Origin: Cohnella laeviribosi DSM 21336
GTDB lineage: Bacteria; Bacillota; Bacilli; Paenibacillales; Paenibacillaceae
Direction: 5' to 3'
DNA: 64,000 bases
NCBI RefSeq assembly: GCF_000378425.1
Contig: NZ_KB899812.1
Location: forward strand, 1-64,000
Position numbers and translations under genes: made by a program
Part shown: piece by piece, positions 1-7,814 of the stretch
Numbering within the stretch: position 1 is the stretch's first letter
Layout of the letters: each line of letters starts with the position of its first letter
Notes under the pieces: generated by a model
The model's input: the letters and a program-made list of their open reading frames with translations, nothing else
What the model was told of the DNA's origin: nothing
Database searches by the model: none

Positions 1-268
1 CTCCCCAGATAAGAACGTCATCTGTCTGCCCGCGACCACCCAAGTCTACAGGACTAGCCCTTGGCGGCTTTGGATTTCGTTGTGTTTTGGCAACTCATCC
101 GACTAACCCTGCCTCCAATTGGGTTCGTGTACCTTGGCCCGTGCATTTGCCTCCGGCTTCCTTCAGATTCCGCCTCACGACGGACACCCTTGCCCTTGGC
201 TACGGTAGGCGCTCGCCAGCCCCCGCTCGGGACTTTCACCCTAAAGATGACGTCCATGCTGGGCGTAC
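1..268 (-). mobile_element. Group II intron, 5' portion (continues off left edge)
   Basis: On the minus strand, from about 268 down to 1, the sequence matches the 5' (domain I) part of bacterial group II introns as I remember them: it starts near TGTACGCCCAGCATGG, continues with AGGGTGAAAGTCCCGA and TAGCCAAGGGCAAGGGTGTC, and has a CCAAAACACAAC stretch near position 90. The 3' part and any reverse transcriptase gene would lie beyond position 1. It begins only a few bases after the lysC terminator hairpin. Insertion behind terminator hairpins is known for class C introns, so class C is plausible, but I did not fold it. The exact 5' splice position is uncertain by a few bases; GTACG differs from the usual GTGYG. 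Open frames inside it are not genes. Confidence 0.75.
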
Positions 269-312
269 AAACAAACCCGCCCCGGGAAATCCCATTTCCC
301 CGAAGGCGGGTT
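267..312 (-). terminator. Intrinsic terminator of lysC
   Basis: An inverted repeat pairs AACCCGCC-type arms (274-281 and 305-312), extended inward by a CGGGAAAT/ATTTCCCCG stem with one bulge. On the minus strand it is followed by TTTGTTTGT. It lies 18 bases after the lysC stop codon. The group II intron starts immediately behind it. Confidence 0.75.
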
Positions 313-329
313 ATGAACGGACGATTCGG

Positions 330-848
330 TTAGCGGCGTTCCTGCGGGCCGCCGACGAAGGCGGTTTCGGTCGTGTCCAGACCGTATGCGGTATGGAGCG
401 CGCGCACCACGTCGTTAAGCGCATCCGCGGCAATCACGCACGAGCATTTGATTTCCGACGTGCTTACCATCTTGATGCTGACGCCAAGGCCGGCGATGAC
501 CTCGAACATTTTGGCGGCTACGCCGGGGTTGGATACCATGCCTGCGCCCACGATGGACACTTTGACAAGCCCGTCCTCGTAAGCCGCTTCGCGGTAGGGC
601 ACCTTGCTGCGGACGTTCTCGATGACGGCCATTGCCCGCGCGCGGTCGGCGGTCGAAACCGAAAAGGCAAAGTCGGCCTTGCCGTCCTGCACGCCGCTTT
701 GAACAATGATGTCCACGTCGATGCCCTCGGACGCAAGCGCCCCGAATACGTTGGCCAGCACGCCGGGGACGTCTTCCACTCCCATAATGCTGACCCGCGT
801 AATGTTTTTGTCAAATGCGATGCCGCTCACGACGACTCCTTGCTCCAT
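330..848 (-). other. Internal translation start for aspartokinase beta subunit
   Basis: Inside lysC, in frame, AAGGAGG (857-863) stands 8 bases before ATG 848. This would make a 172-residue protein beginning MEQGVVVSGIAF that holds only the ACT regulatory domains. Bacillus subtilis aspartokinase II is known to make its beta subunit this way, from an internal start with a very similar MEQ...GIAF sequence. A ribosome binding site this good inside a coding region is unlikely by chance. Expression itself is inferred. Confidence 0.6.
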
Positions 849-1583
849 TGCCGCTTCCTCCTTCACCAACGTGCCTTCATTCTGCGTAAAGCTGGACCTG
901 ACGACCAGGTTCACCTTGTAGTGCTTCGCGTATTCCACGGCGCGGGGGTGAAGCACCGCAGCCCCCAGATGCGCCAATTCCAGCATCTCGTCGTACGAAA
1001 TCGCGTCGAGCTTACGGGCGCACTTGACGACGCGCGGATCGGTCGAGTATACGCCGTCCACGTCGGTATAAATTTCGCACACGTCCGCCTTCAATGCGGC
1101 CGCAAGCGCAACGGCGGTCGTATCGGACCCGCCGCGGCCAAGCGTCGTAATTTCCCCGTCCTCGGTCAAGCCCTGGAACCCGGCGACGATGGCGATTTCG
1201 CCTTGGTCCAGCGCTTCGTGAATACGGTCCGGCTTGATGTCCAGAATCCGGGCCTTGCCGTGGACGGCTTCCGTCACGAAGCCGGCTTGCCAGCCCGTAA
1301 AGGATTTGGCCGAATGTCCGAGTTTATGAATAGCCATCGCCAGCAGCGCAACGGAAATTTGCTCGCCGGTTGTCAGCAGCATATCCATCTCGCGCGCGGG
1401 AGGCGAATCGTTCAATTCCTTCGATTTGTCAATCAAATCGTCCGTCGTGTCCCCCATGGCGGAAACGACGGCGACAACGCGATGGCCCTGCAGCTTTTTG
1501 TCCACGATCCGCTGCGCCACGCGCTGCATTCTCTCCGTCGTTCCGACGGAGCTGCCGCCGAATTTCATTACGATTAACGACAA
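330..1583 (-). CDS. lysC: Aspartate kinase (LysC-type, alpha subunit)
   Basis: Phosphorylates L-aspartate to beta-aspartyl phosphate, the first step to diaminopimelate, lysine, threonine and methionine. The 417-residue product has the N-terminal amino-acid-kinase domain (LIVMKFGGSSVG start, then TTLGRGGSD) and a C-terminal pair of ACT domains (from about residue 260, with GVEDVPGVLANVFG). The start is placed at TTG 1583 because GGAGG lies at 1588-1592 and the family begins almost directly with this motif; the spacing of 4 bases is short. An ATG at 1568 is too far from the GGAGG. The promoter lies only about 40 bases upstream, which leaves no room for a lysine riboswitch. A second start inside the gene probably makes a beta subunit. 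A terminator and a group II intron follow. Confidence 0.95.
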   Translation of the reverse strand: MSLIVMKFGGSSVGTTERMQRVAQRIVDKKLQGHRVVAVVSAMGDTTDDLIDKSKELNDSPPAREMDMLLTTGEQISVALLAMAIHKLGHSAKSFTGWQAGFVTEAVHGKARILDIKPDRIHEALDQGEIAIVAGFQGLTEDGEITTLGRGGSDTTAVALAAALKADVCEIYTDVDGVYSTDPRVVKCARKLDAISYDEMLELAHLGAAVLHPRAVEYAKHYKVNLVVRSSFTQNEGTLVKEEAAMEQGVVVSGIAFDKNITRVSIMGVEDVPGVLANVFGALASEGIDVDIIVQSGVQDGKADFAFSVSTADRARAMAVIENVRSKVPYREAAYEDGLVKVSIVGAGMVSNPGVAAKMFEVIAGLGVSIKMVSTSEIKCSCVIAADALNDVVRALHTAYGLDTTETAFVGGPQERR

Positions 1584-1628
1584 CGCGCCTCCACTCCTCA
1601 CCAAATCATCAGTTGCATACAGCATTAT

Positions 1629-1657
1629 ATTATAGCATAAGATCAAATGCCCATAAA
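1629..1657 (-). promoter_or_regulatory. lysC promoter, sigma-A with extended -10
   Basis: On the minus strand TTTATG (1652-1657), a 17-base spacer and TATAAT (1629-1634), preceded by TG one base upstream (TGCTATAAT, an extended -10). It lies between the efp terminator and the lysC start, so lysC has its own promoter. Confidence 0.7.
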
Positions 1658-1703
1658 TGAAAACATCCTTGCTCCGCCGCACCGTGTGCAAAGGAGCAAG
1701 GAT
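1655..1703 (-). terminator. Intrinsic terminator of the aroQ-pepQ-efp unit
   Basis: A perfect 11-base-pair stem (1665-1675 with 1693-1703, ATCCTTGCTCC) is followed on the minus strand by GTTTTCATTT. It lies 15 bases after the efp stop and separates efp from lysC. Confidence 0.85.
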
Positions 1704-1717
1704 GAAATCCGGGAATG

Positions 1718-2275
1718 TTACGCCCGGGAGATGTATTTGCCTTCGCGGGTATCGATCAGCAGCACATCGCCTTCGTTGATGAAGAGAGGCACCTGAACGT
1801 TCAGCCCGGTTTCGAGCTTGGCGTTCTTCGTCGCGCCGGTAGCGGTGTTGCCTTTGATGCCGGGTTCGGTTTCGACAACCTTAAGCTCCACGCTGTTCGG
1901 CAGCGTAATGCCGATCATTTCGCCTTGGTAGCTGGCGATATTGACGGTCATGTTCTCCTTCAGGAAATTGAGCTCCCATTCCAGCTGCTTCTTGTCGAGG
2001 GTGAATTGGTCGAACGTTTCGTTGTCCATGAACGTATATTCGCTGCCCGAGTTGTACAGGTATTGGACGGCGCGGTTTTCGACATGCGCGCGGGCGACGG
2101 TTTCGCCTGCGCGGAACGTTTTTTCAATGATGTTGCCGTTGCGCAGATTTTTGAGTTTGGAGCGGACAAAAGCCGCGCCTTTGCCAGGCTTGACGTGCTG
2201 GAAGTCGAGAACGGTGCACAGCTCGCCATCCACTTCGATCGTCAGGCCGGTTTTGAAATCGTTAACCGAAATCAC
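1718..2275 (-). CDS. efp: Translation elongation factor P
   Basis: Binds the ribosome between P and E sites and rescues ribosomes stalled on polyproline. At 185 residues it has the usual length and three-barrel layout: [10 protein letters not shown] start, the N-terminal KOW-like domain with the modification loop [10 protein letters not shown], and a C-terminal OB region ending in [10 protein letters not shown]. The tip lysine is K32, the residue that carries 5-aminopentanol in B. subtilis EF-P. The start is GTG 2275, with GGAGG at 2287-2291 (11 bases, rather long). It is the last gene of a minus-strand unit with aroQ and the Xaa-Pro peptidase, as in Bacillus, but lysC follows rather than accB. 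Confidence 0.97.
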   Translation of the reverse strand: MISVNDFKTGLTIEVDGELCTVLDFQHVKPGKGAAFVRSKLKNLRNGNIIEKTFRAGETVARAHVENRAVQYLYNSGSEYTFMDNETFDQFTLDKKQLEWELNFLKENMTVNIASYQGEMIGITLPNSVELKVVETEPGIKGNTATGATKNAKLETGLNVQVPLFINEGDVLLIDTREGKYISRA

Positions 2276-2309
2276 TGTAAAAATTCCCTCCTGTGGAAAC
2301 GTAGTCCCC

Positions 2310-3383
2310 TTAGTCCAGAACGATAAGTTCCTTCGGGGAATGAGTAAGTATTTTAATCCCGGCGTCGGTCAACACGATATCGTCTTCGATTCGCACGCCC
2401 CCGAAGCCCGGCAAATAAATGCCGGGTTCGACGGTAACGACCATACCAGGGGTTAAAACCGTATCGTCCGTCCGGGACAGGCGCGGAGCCTCATGGATCT
2501 CCATGCCGAGCCCGTGGCCCGTTCCGTGGCCGAAATGATCACCATAACCATACCGCGTGATGATATCTCTCGTCAAGGCGTCCCCTTCCTTTCCGGTCAG
2601 GCCCGGACGGAGATGCTCAAGCGCGTAAAGCTGGGCTTCGAGCACGATGTCGTAAATTTCCTTGTGCTTGGGGGAAGGACGTCCAACCACAACGGTGCGC
2701 GTAATGTCGGAGCAGTACCCTTTGTAGTAAGCCCCGAAATCCAAGGTGACGAATTCGCCGCTGCCGATTTTGCGCTCGCCGGCCACTCCGTGCGGCAAAG
2801 CCGAGCGTTCTCCGGAAGCGACAATCGTATCGAAAGATGAGGAGGTCGCTCCCTCTTTGCGCATAAAATATTCGAGCTCCAGCGCGATGGACGCCTCCGT
2901 CACGCCCGGCTTGATAAACGGCAGAATGTGCGCGAACGCCCGGTCGGCAAGGTCGGCCGCCTCCTGCATGACGGCGATCTCCTGCTCGTCCTTGACGATC
3001 CGAAGCCGCTCCACGATCGCGCCGGCCGCGACCAATTCGACGGGCCGCAGCTTTTCTTTCATCGCCTCATATGCCGCAAAGGTGACATCCCGGTCTTCAA
3101 ACAGCAGCCTGGATACGCCCCATTGGCGAAGCAGTTCCGCAACCGACTCGTTCACGTCCGGCCCGTGCTCCACGATCTCGAATCCGGCCGCCTGCTGTCC
3201 GGCTTGAATCCGGTAACGGAAATCGGTCAGCAGCACCGCCTTGTCTTCCGTAACGAGCACGGCGCCGGAAGTGCCCGTAAACCCGCTTAGATACCGGCGG
3301 TTTACGGCGTTCGTCACCAGCAGCGCCTGTTCGTTTCGCTCCTTGAGCAAGGAGCGAAGTTTGGCAACCCGCGAATTCGGCAT
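2310..3383 (-). CDS. M24 family Xaa-Pro peptidase (YqhT/PepQ-like)
   Basis: Cytosolic metallopeptidase expected to release N-terminal residues before proline. The 357-residue product starts [13 protein letters not shown] and has the creatinase N-terminal domain (to about residue 125) and the pita-bread catalytic domain. All five metal ligands can be read: two Asp in [17 protein letters not shown], His in GHGTGHGLG, Glu in TVEPGIY and Glu in RIEDDIV. The start is ATG 3383 behind AGGGGG; the longer frame upstream overlaps aroQ and is rejected. It sits 22 bases after aroQ and 34 before efp, in the yqhS-yqhT-efp order of B. subtilis. Whether it prefers dipeptides or longer peptides cannot be read. 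Confidence 0.92.
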   Translation of the reverse strand: MPNSRVAKLRSLLKERNEQALLVTNAVNRRYLSGFTGTSGAVLVTEDKAVLLTDFRYRIQAGQQAAGFEIVEHGPDVNESVAELLRQWGVSRLLFEDRDVTFAAYEAMKEKLRPVELVAAGAIVERLRIVKDEQEIAVMQEAADLADRAFAHILPFIKPGVTEASIALELEYFMRKEGATSSSFDTIVASGERSALPHGVAGERKIGSGEFVTLDFGAYYKGYCSDITRTVVVGRPSPKHKEIYDIVLEAQLYALEHLRPGLTGKEGDALTRDIITRYGYGDHFGHGTGHGLGMEIHEAPRLSRTDDTVLTPGMVVTVEPGIYLPGFGGVRIEDDIVLTDAGIKILTHSPKELIVLD

Positions 3384-3405
3384 TCCAATTCCCCCTGTCA
3401 TCCGT

Positions 3406-3849
3406 TTAATGGGCGATCCCCAAATGCCGGCAGAGCGCGAGCAGTCCGAGCTCGTAGCCGTATGCCCCGAATCCGGCAATCTGCCCGATCGCCACCGGGG
3501 CCGTCACCGACACGTGCCGGAACGCTTCCCGCTTATGAATGTTCGACAAATGCACCTCCACAACCGGGAGACCGACCGCGGCCAATCCGTCTCGCAGCGC
3601 GTAGCTCGTATGCGTTAGAGCGCCCGGATTGATCAGGATGCCGTCGTGCTTGCCGTAAGCGGCATGGATTTCATCCAACAGCGCGCCCTCGTGGTTCGAT
3701 TGGAAAAATTGCAGATGGACGCCAAGCCGCCCGGCCAGCGAACGAAGCGACGCTTCGATCTCCTGAAGCGTTTCCGAACCGTATACGCCGGGCTCGCGAA
3801 TTCCGAGCATGTTGAGATTGGGGCCGTTCAAAACCAAAATGCTGGGCAT
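3406..3849 (-). CDS. aroQ: 3-dehydroquinate dehydratase, type II
   Basis: Converts 3-dehydroquinate to 3-dehydroshikimate in the shikimate pathway. At 147 residues it is the normal size for this dodecameric family. Visible motifs: [10 protein letters not shown], the catalytic tyrosine Y23 in the flexible lid (REPGVYG), [26 protein letters not shown], and [12 protein letters not shown] with the catalytic histidine. It heads the aroQ-peptidase-efp unit; yqhR lies upstream on the same strand. Confidence 0.96.
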   Translation of the reverse strand: MPSILVLNGPNLNMLGIREPGVYGSETLQEIEASLRSLAGRLGVHLQFFQSNHEGALLDEIHAAYGKHDGILINPGALTHTSYALRDGLAAVGLPVVEVHLSNIHKREAFRHVSVTAPVAIGQIAGFGAYGYELGLLALCRHLGIAH

Positions 3850-3961
3850 ATCCGTTCTCCTCCGACTCCTAAAAACTCCGGTCGGCCGATCAATCCCGGT
3901 CGGCGCCGGCCCAAATTCACTCGCTTATTTTACCATAAGCGGAGGAGAAACGGCCAGCCGT

Positions 3962-4546
3962 TTATGAAACGGCCGGCTTGGCGCCGGAACCGTTTTGTCC
4001 GGAACGGTCCGGCTCCCGGGCATAATCGTCGTGGTATTCGAACGCAATGCTGTAGCCGATGAACAGCCCCCACATCACATAGAGGCAAAGCTCGGTAATC
4101 AGGCTTTTCCAGCCGATGGACCACGCCGGTAGAACCGCTCCGCTCGGCGGGCCGACGACCAAAAAAATCAGGGCCCACCATGCCGCCCCGAAAAACAGGC
4201 CCGGCAACGGTCCCTTCAGCTTGCCCAGAAGCGCCCAGTAGACGAAACCTGCCGCAACCGACATCAAAATGAACAGCAGCAGACCGATAAAATGCCAGAA
4301 CCCGCTGCCCAGTTCGGCCCTGCGAATCCAAGGATCGGCCAGAAACGCCTGCGGCACGTCGGTGAACTTGAGCCCGACCGCAAACCAGCGGACAAGCCCC
4401 CAGATGATGCCGGCGAAAAGTCCGATCCAGAGCGAATAAGCCGCCGGATGCATCGAGCGGTACGGCTGAGCGGATTGGCCTTCCGCCTGCCGGTCCGGAT
4501 TGCCGTTTCCGTTGCGCTTTTGCGCCTGTTGCGAATCGTTGGCCAT
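3962..4546 (-). CDS. YqhR-like integral membrane protein
   Basis: A 194-residue membrane protein of unknown function. After a polar, Gln/Asn-rich N-terminus (about 30 residues) there are four hydrophobic segments (AYSLWIGLFAGIIWGLVRW, GLLLFILMSVAAGFVYWALL, LFFGAAWWALIFLVV, and LYVMWGLFIGYSIAF). The start is ATG 4546 with AGGAGG 8 bases upstream. It lies back to back with yqhQ and upstream of aroQ, the place of yqhR in B. subtilis; the assignment depends on this synteny as much as on sequence. Confidence 0.8.
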   Translation of the reverse strand: MANDSQQAQKRNGNGNPDRQAEGQSAQPYRSMHPAAYSLWIGLFAGIIWGLVRWFAVGLKFTDVPQAFLADPWIRRAELGSGFWHFIGLLLFILMSVAAGFVYWALLGKLKGPLPGLFFGAAWWALIFLVVGPPSGAVLPAWSIGWKSLITELCLYVMWGLFIGYSIAFEYHDDYAREPDRSGQNGSGAKPAVS

Positions 4547-4634
4547 TTTTCTTGCCTCCTGAACGTTTTCCCATAGTATGGTCACGGGAAGGGCATTGTA
4601 ACCGGCGCGACGGCGGCATACGTTGCCTGTGGCA

Positions 4635-4663
4635 TTGATGCGGGTTATCCTGTAAAATAAAAT
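4635..4663 (+). promoter_or_regulatory. Candidate sigma-A promoter of yqhQ
   Basis: TTGATG (4635-4640), a 17-base spacer and TAAAAT (4658-4663), about 45 bases before the yqhQ start. Four of six and five of six consensus bases match. Confidence 0.5.
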
Positions 4664-4707
4664 AGCGGTTATTTGTACTTATCGATCATTCAAAGAAGGT
4701 GAATGGC

Positions 4708-5646
4708 TTGGCAAAGCAGCCCTTTACGGCATACGGGGGACAGGCTGTTATCGAAGGCGTCATGTTTGCAGGCAGAAACGTGAACGTAACGGCCGTCCGG
4801 CGCAAAAATCAGGAAATCGCTTTTTACGAAGTACCGAGAGGATCTACGCCGAATATCGTAAAGTGGCTCAAAAAAATTCCGTTTGTCCGCGGGGTTGTCG
4901 GCCTTATCGAATCCGCCGCCAAAGGCTCCCAGCATTTGAACTTTTCCGCCGAGGCTTATGCGGAAGACGAAGCGTCGCCCGAGGAAGCCGCCAAGGGAAA
5001 GGAAAAATGGAGCCTTTCGATGATTTTGGGCGTCGCCGTCGTCGGCGTGCTTTCGTTTGTCTTCGGCAAGCTTATTTTCACCTCGGTGCCGGCGTTTCTG
5101 GAAAGCCTGCTGTTCGAATGGGCTTTCGACAATAAGGTGCTGCACAACCTTCTCGAGGGCGTCATCAAGATCGCGCTTCTGCTCTTTTATTTGTGGATGA
5201 TCGCCAAGACGCCGCTCATCAAGCGCCTGTTCCAATATCACGGCGCCGAGCACAAGGTGATCAGCGCCTATGAAGCCGGACTCGAGCTGACCATAGAAAA
5301 CGTGCAAAAACAAAGCCGTCTCCATTACCGGTGCGGCAGCAGCTTTATTATTTTTACCGTCATCGTCGGCGTCGTCATTTATTCCTTCCCGATTTTCAAT
5401 TGGGATACGATCTGGGAACGCATCTGGATCCGCATCGTCCTGCTTCCGGTCGTGCTCGGCGTTTCTTACGAGGTGCTGAAAGTGACCAACGCGCTGCGGA
5501 ACGTGCCGGTTCTGCGTTACCTCGGCTACCCCGGCCTGTGGCTTCAACTGCTCACGACCAAAGAGCCGACCGACGATCAGGTCGCGGTTTCCATCGCTTC
5601 TTTCAACCGTATGAGAGAGTTGGAACGCCAATATAATCCTGTATAA
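4708..5646 (+). CDS. yqhQ: YqhQ-like membrane protein (DUF1385)
   Basis: A 312-residue membrane protein of the DUF1385 family, function unknown. It opens with the family signature YGGQAVIEGVMF and contains FQYHGAEHKVISAYE and YRCGSSFIIF, both typical of the family. Hydrophobic segments lie around residues 105-130, 155-180, 215-235 and 255-275. The start is put at TTG 4708, which has AAGAAGGTG 6 bases upstream; the GTG at 4699 is part of that ribosome binding site. Divergent from yqhR. Confidence 0.9.
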   Translation: MAKQPFTAYGGQAVIEGVMFAGRNVNVTAVRRKNQEIAFYEVPRGSTPNIVKWLKKIPFVRGVVGLIESAAKGSQHLNFSAEAYAEDEASPEEAAKGKEKWSLSMILGVAVVGVLSFVFGKLIFTSVPAFLESLLFEWAFDNKVLHNLLEGVIKIALLLFYLWMIAKTPLIKRLFQYHGAEHKVISAYEAGLELTIENVQKQSRLHYRCGSSFIIFTVIVGVVIYSFPIFNWDTIWERIWIRIVLLPVVLGVSYEVLKVTNALRNVPVLRYLGYPGLWLQLLTTKEPTDDQVAVSIASFNRMRELERQYNPV

Positions 5647-5710
5647 AAGGTGCGCGCATGCACGGTGCGGCGACACCCGGCCAAGATACCAAAATACGAG
5701 GAGTGATCGC

Positions 5711-6037
5711 ATGCGCAGACTTTACCGTCCATGGCATTACCTGATTCTGGTCCTGCTTGTCATCGGGCTTATGGATTCCATCTTGAACGGAATCAGCACC
5801 GGCAGGCTGCTCATTCCGCTCGTTCTGGTCGCCGTCGTGTTTCTGCTCTACAAGTTCCCGCCGAATCGCTGGAGATCCAAATCTTCCGAAGCGGCGCGCT
5901 TCCGTGAAGCCGCTATCAAAAGCCAGCGGCGCCATCCGCCCCGCCAGACGGGCAAGTCCAAGCGCAAGTCGTTTCCGTTCAAGGTCATCGAAGGCAGCAA
6001 AAACCGCGATGACGAACCGAGACCTCCTTATCACTGA
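5711..6037 (+). CDS. Small membrane protein, unknown function
   Basis: A 108-residue protein with two hydrophobic segments (about residues 9-24 and 30-47: YLILVLLVIGLMDSIL and RLLIPLVLVAVVFLLY) followed by a strongly basic cytoplasmic tail rich in Arg/Lys/Ser. ATG 5711 has GAGGAG 7-8 bases upstream. It follows yqhQ by 64 bases on the same strand and ends at a strong terminator, so it may be cotranscribed. I do not recognise the family. Confidence 0.75.
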   Translation: MRRLYRPWHYLILVLLVIGLMDSILNGISTGRLLIPLVLVAVVFLLYKFPPNRWRSKSSEAARFREAAIKSQRRHPPRQTGKSKRKSFPFKVIEGSKNRDDEPRPPYH

Positions 6038-6040
6038 AAC

Positions 6041-6085
6041 AGACGAAAGCCCCGGCTTCACTGAGCTGAGCCGGGGCTTTCGTCT
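6041..6085. terminator. Bidirectional intrinsic terminator
   Basis: A perfect 17-base-pair inverted repeat (6041-6057 with 6069-6085, AGACGAAAGCCCCGGCT) with an 11-base loop between two convergent genes. The A/T-containing outer parts of the stem can serve transcripts from either side. Confidence 0.8.
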
Positions 6086-6087
6086 GC

Positions 6088-7077
6088 TTAATTATTGCCC
6101 GAGAAGTTCACCTGCGGTCCGTTCGGCTTGCGGTTCACCGTGCCGGTCTTATGGTCCCAGTGCCTGAAGAACTGCTGTCCCGCCGTCAGTCCGGACAAAT
6201 AGAGCTTTTCGCTGTCTTCGGCCGAAAGGTGGAAATCGGTCGTTCTTACGCCCATCGCCGGAATCTTGATCGTCCTTATCCGGTTGTGCTTTTCGATATA
6301 GCGCTCGTCATGCGCGCCCAGCATCGTTTCGAACATGGCTTGAAGCATCGAGAGGGGGCCTCCGATCTTTCTCGGCCTGGCTTCGGTCCGCCCGACAAGT
6401 TGAAAGCCGATGACCGGCACGCTGGACGTCCCTTCCGGCTCCCGGTCAAACAGCCACAGGGGAAAATTGCTGAGCAGCCCGCCGTCGACGACGTAAACGT
6501 TGCGGACAAACACCCGTCTTTTTTTGCGCTTGCCGCCGGATGCGTCGGACAGACGCTGCGGAATCGCAACCGGATCGAAAAAAAAGGGGATGCTCGTGCT
6601 CATGCGAACCGCGCGGGCCACCCCGAAACGGTCGGGGGCGATTCCGTAGGAGGCAATATCGTCAGGCAGCACCATCAGTTTGCCGTTCGTAATATCGGAA
6701 GCGATAATTCTGAGCTTGCCTTTCTCCAGATCGCCGAACGTCGCGACGCCCTTCAACCGGAGCAGGCGGTCGATCCATTCTTCCAGCGCGTCCCCCGAAT
6801 ACAGCCCTTTCTTGAGCATCAGACGCGCCGCCGGACCGAACGGCTTCAGGTTGAAAATCGGCGACCGCTTCATAAAGGAGGAAAACGGTGCCGATTCGAT
6901 CAGCAGCTTGATCTCCGGCGCCGTATATCCGGTAGCCAACAGCGAAGCGATAATGCTGCCCGAGGATGTTCCCGCGACATGGTGAAAGCGGATGCCGTTC
7001 AGTTCCGCCGCACGCACGGCTCCCACGAGCGAGATCCCTTTCACGCCTCCCCCTTCGAAAACGCCGTTGACCTTCAT
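6088..7077 (-). CDS. Patatin-like phospholipase
   Basis: Predicted cytosolic serine hydrolase acting on lipids, 329 residues. The three patatin signatures are present: oxyanion loop GVFEGGGVKG near the N-terminus, nucleophile elbow GTSSGS (GxSxG) at about residue 38, and the catalytic-dyad Asp in VDGGLLSNFP at about residue 190. The start is ATG 7077 behind a GGGGGG run at 7 bases; it places GVFEGGGVKG at residues 4-13 as usual. The longer frame upstream has no matching family sequence. Convergent with the gene before it. Substrate unknown. Confidence 0.9.
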   Translation of the reverse strand: MKVNGVFEGGGVKGISLVGAVRAAELNGIRFHHVAGTSSGSIIASLLATGYTAPEIKLLIESAPFSSFMKRSPIFNLKPFGPAARLMLKKGLYSGDALEEWIDRLLRLKGVATFGDLEKGKLRIIASDITNGKLMVLPDDIASYGIAPDRFGVARAVRMSTSIPFFFDPVAIPQRLSDASGGKRKKRRVFVRNVYVVDGGLLSNFPLWLFDREPEGTSSVPVIGFQLVGRTEARPRKIGGPLSMLQAMFETMLGAHDERYIEKHNRIRTIKIPAMGVRTTDFHLSAEDSEKLYLSGLTAGQQFFRHWDHKTGTVNRKPNGPQVNFSGNN

Positions 7078-7238
7078 CCGTTTCCCCCCATCGCATGCTT
7101 TCGATGAACAGCTTATGCGGGGATGGGCGCAAAAGAACTGCCCGTTTTCTGCGGTCGCGGCGTTTTGCGTCAAAAGGAGGCCGACCGCCGGGCAATCGCG
7201 GCGCAAAGCAAAAGCGCGCCAATATGGCGCGCTTTTGC

Positions 7239-7661
7239 CTACTCGTTATCCAGTTCCTCGCGAATGCGCCTTAATTCGGCAATGCGCATTTCGTCACGGC
7301 GAAAATATTCGACCAGCGTCTCTATGCAAGTAATCGAATCCCAGCTTAAATGGTGTTCGATCCCTTCGACATCCCGGTAAATATTCTCCTCCTGCACTCC
7401 GATCGTCTGTAGGAACGACTCCAGAAGATGATGGCGATCTACCAGCCGCTTGCCTATCTTTTTGCCCTTGCTCGTCAGGACGAGGCCGCGATACTTTTCG
7501 TAAATCAGGTAGTTGTCCTTGTCCAGCTTCTGGATCATCTTCGTCACCGATGAAGGATGCACGTCCAATCCTTCGGCAATGTCCGAAACCCGCGCGTATC
7601 CTTTCTCGTCGATCAACCGGTAGATGCGCTCCAGATAATCCTCCATGCTTGGGGTCGGCAC
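7239..7661 (-). CDS. mntR: Manganese transport regulator MntR
   Basis: DtxR-family repressor that binds Mn(II) and shuts off manganese uptake genes. The 140-residue protein has the winged helix ([20 protein letters not shown]) and the C-terminal dimer domain. The metal ligands of B. subtilis MntR are all in place at identical positions: D8, E11, H77, E99, E102, H103. D8 is the residue that gives Mn selectivity. GTG 7661 is the start, with AAAGGGG about 9 bases upstream. No manganese transporter lies beside it; divergent from splB. Confidence 0.96.
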   Translation of the reverse strand: MPTPSMEDYLERIYRLIDEKGYARVSDIAEGLDVHPSSVTKMIQKLDKDNYLIYEKYRGLVLTSKGKKIGKRLVDRHHLLESFLQTIGVQEENIYRDVEGIEHHLSWDSITCIETLVEYFRRDEMRIAELRRIREELDNE

Positions 7662-7814
7662 CGCGTTATCCCCTTTCCCGACGTTTTGCTCTTAAGTATC
7701 ATACAACGGAGCGGGGGCCAGGGGCAAGCTTTAACGGAAAGAATACCGCATGCGGCGTATCGAAGTCCGCCGGCCGATGCACACTTTGAATACGCAGACA
7801 GGAGGCGATCGTTC

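Noticed and set aside
54-257. A 67-codon minus-strand frame at the left edge
   Set aside because: It lies in structured intron RNA (domain I); the sequence matches group II introns, not a protein.
87-1577. A 496-codon plus-strand frame across lysC
   Set aside because: It is the mirror of lysC on the other strand, has no recognisable domain and is caused by the high GC content.
4690-5712. A 340-codon minus-strand frame opposite yqhQ
   Set aside because: His/Arg/Asp-rich mirror translation of a clear DUF1385 gene.
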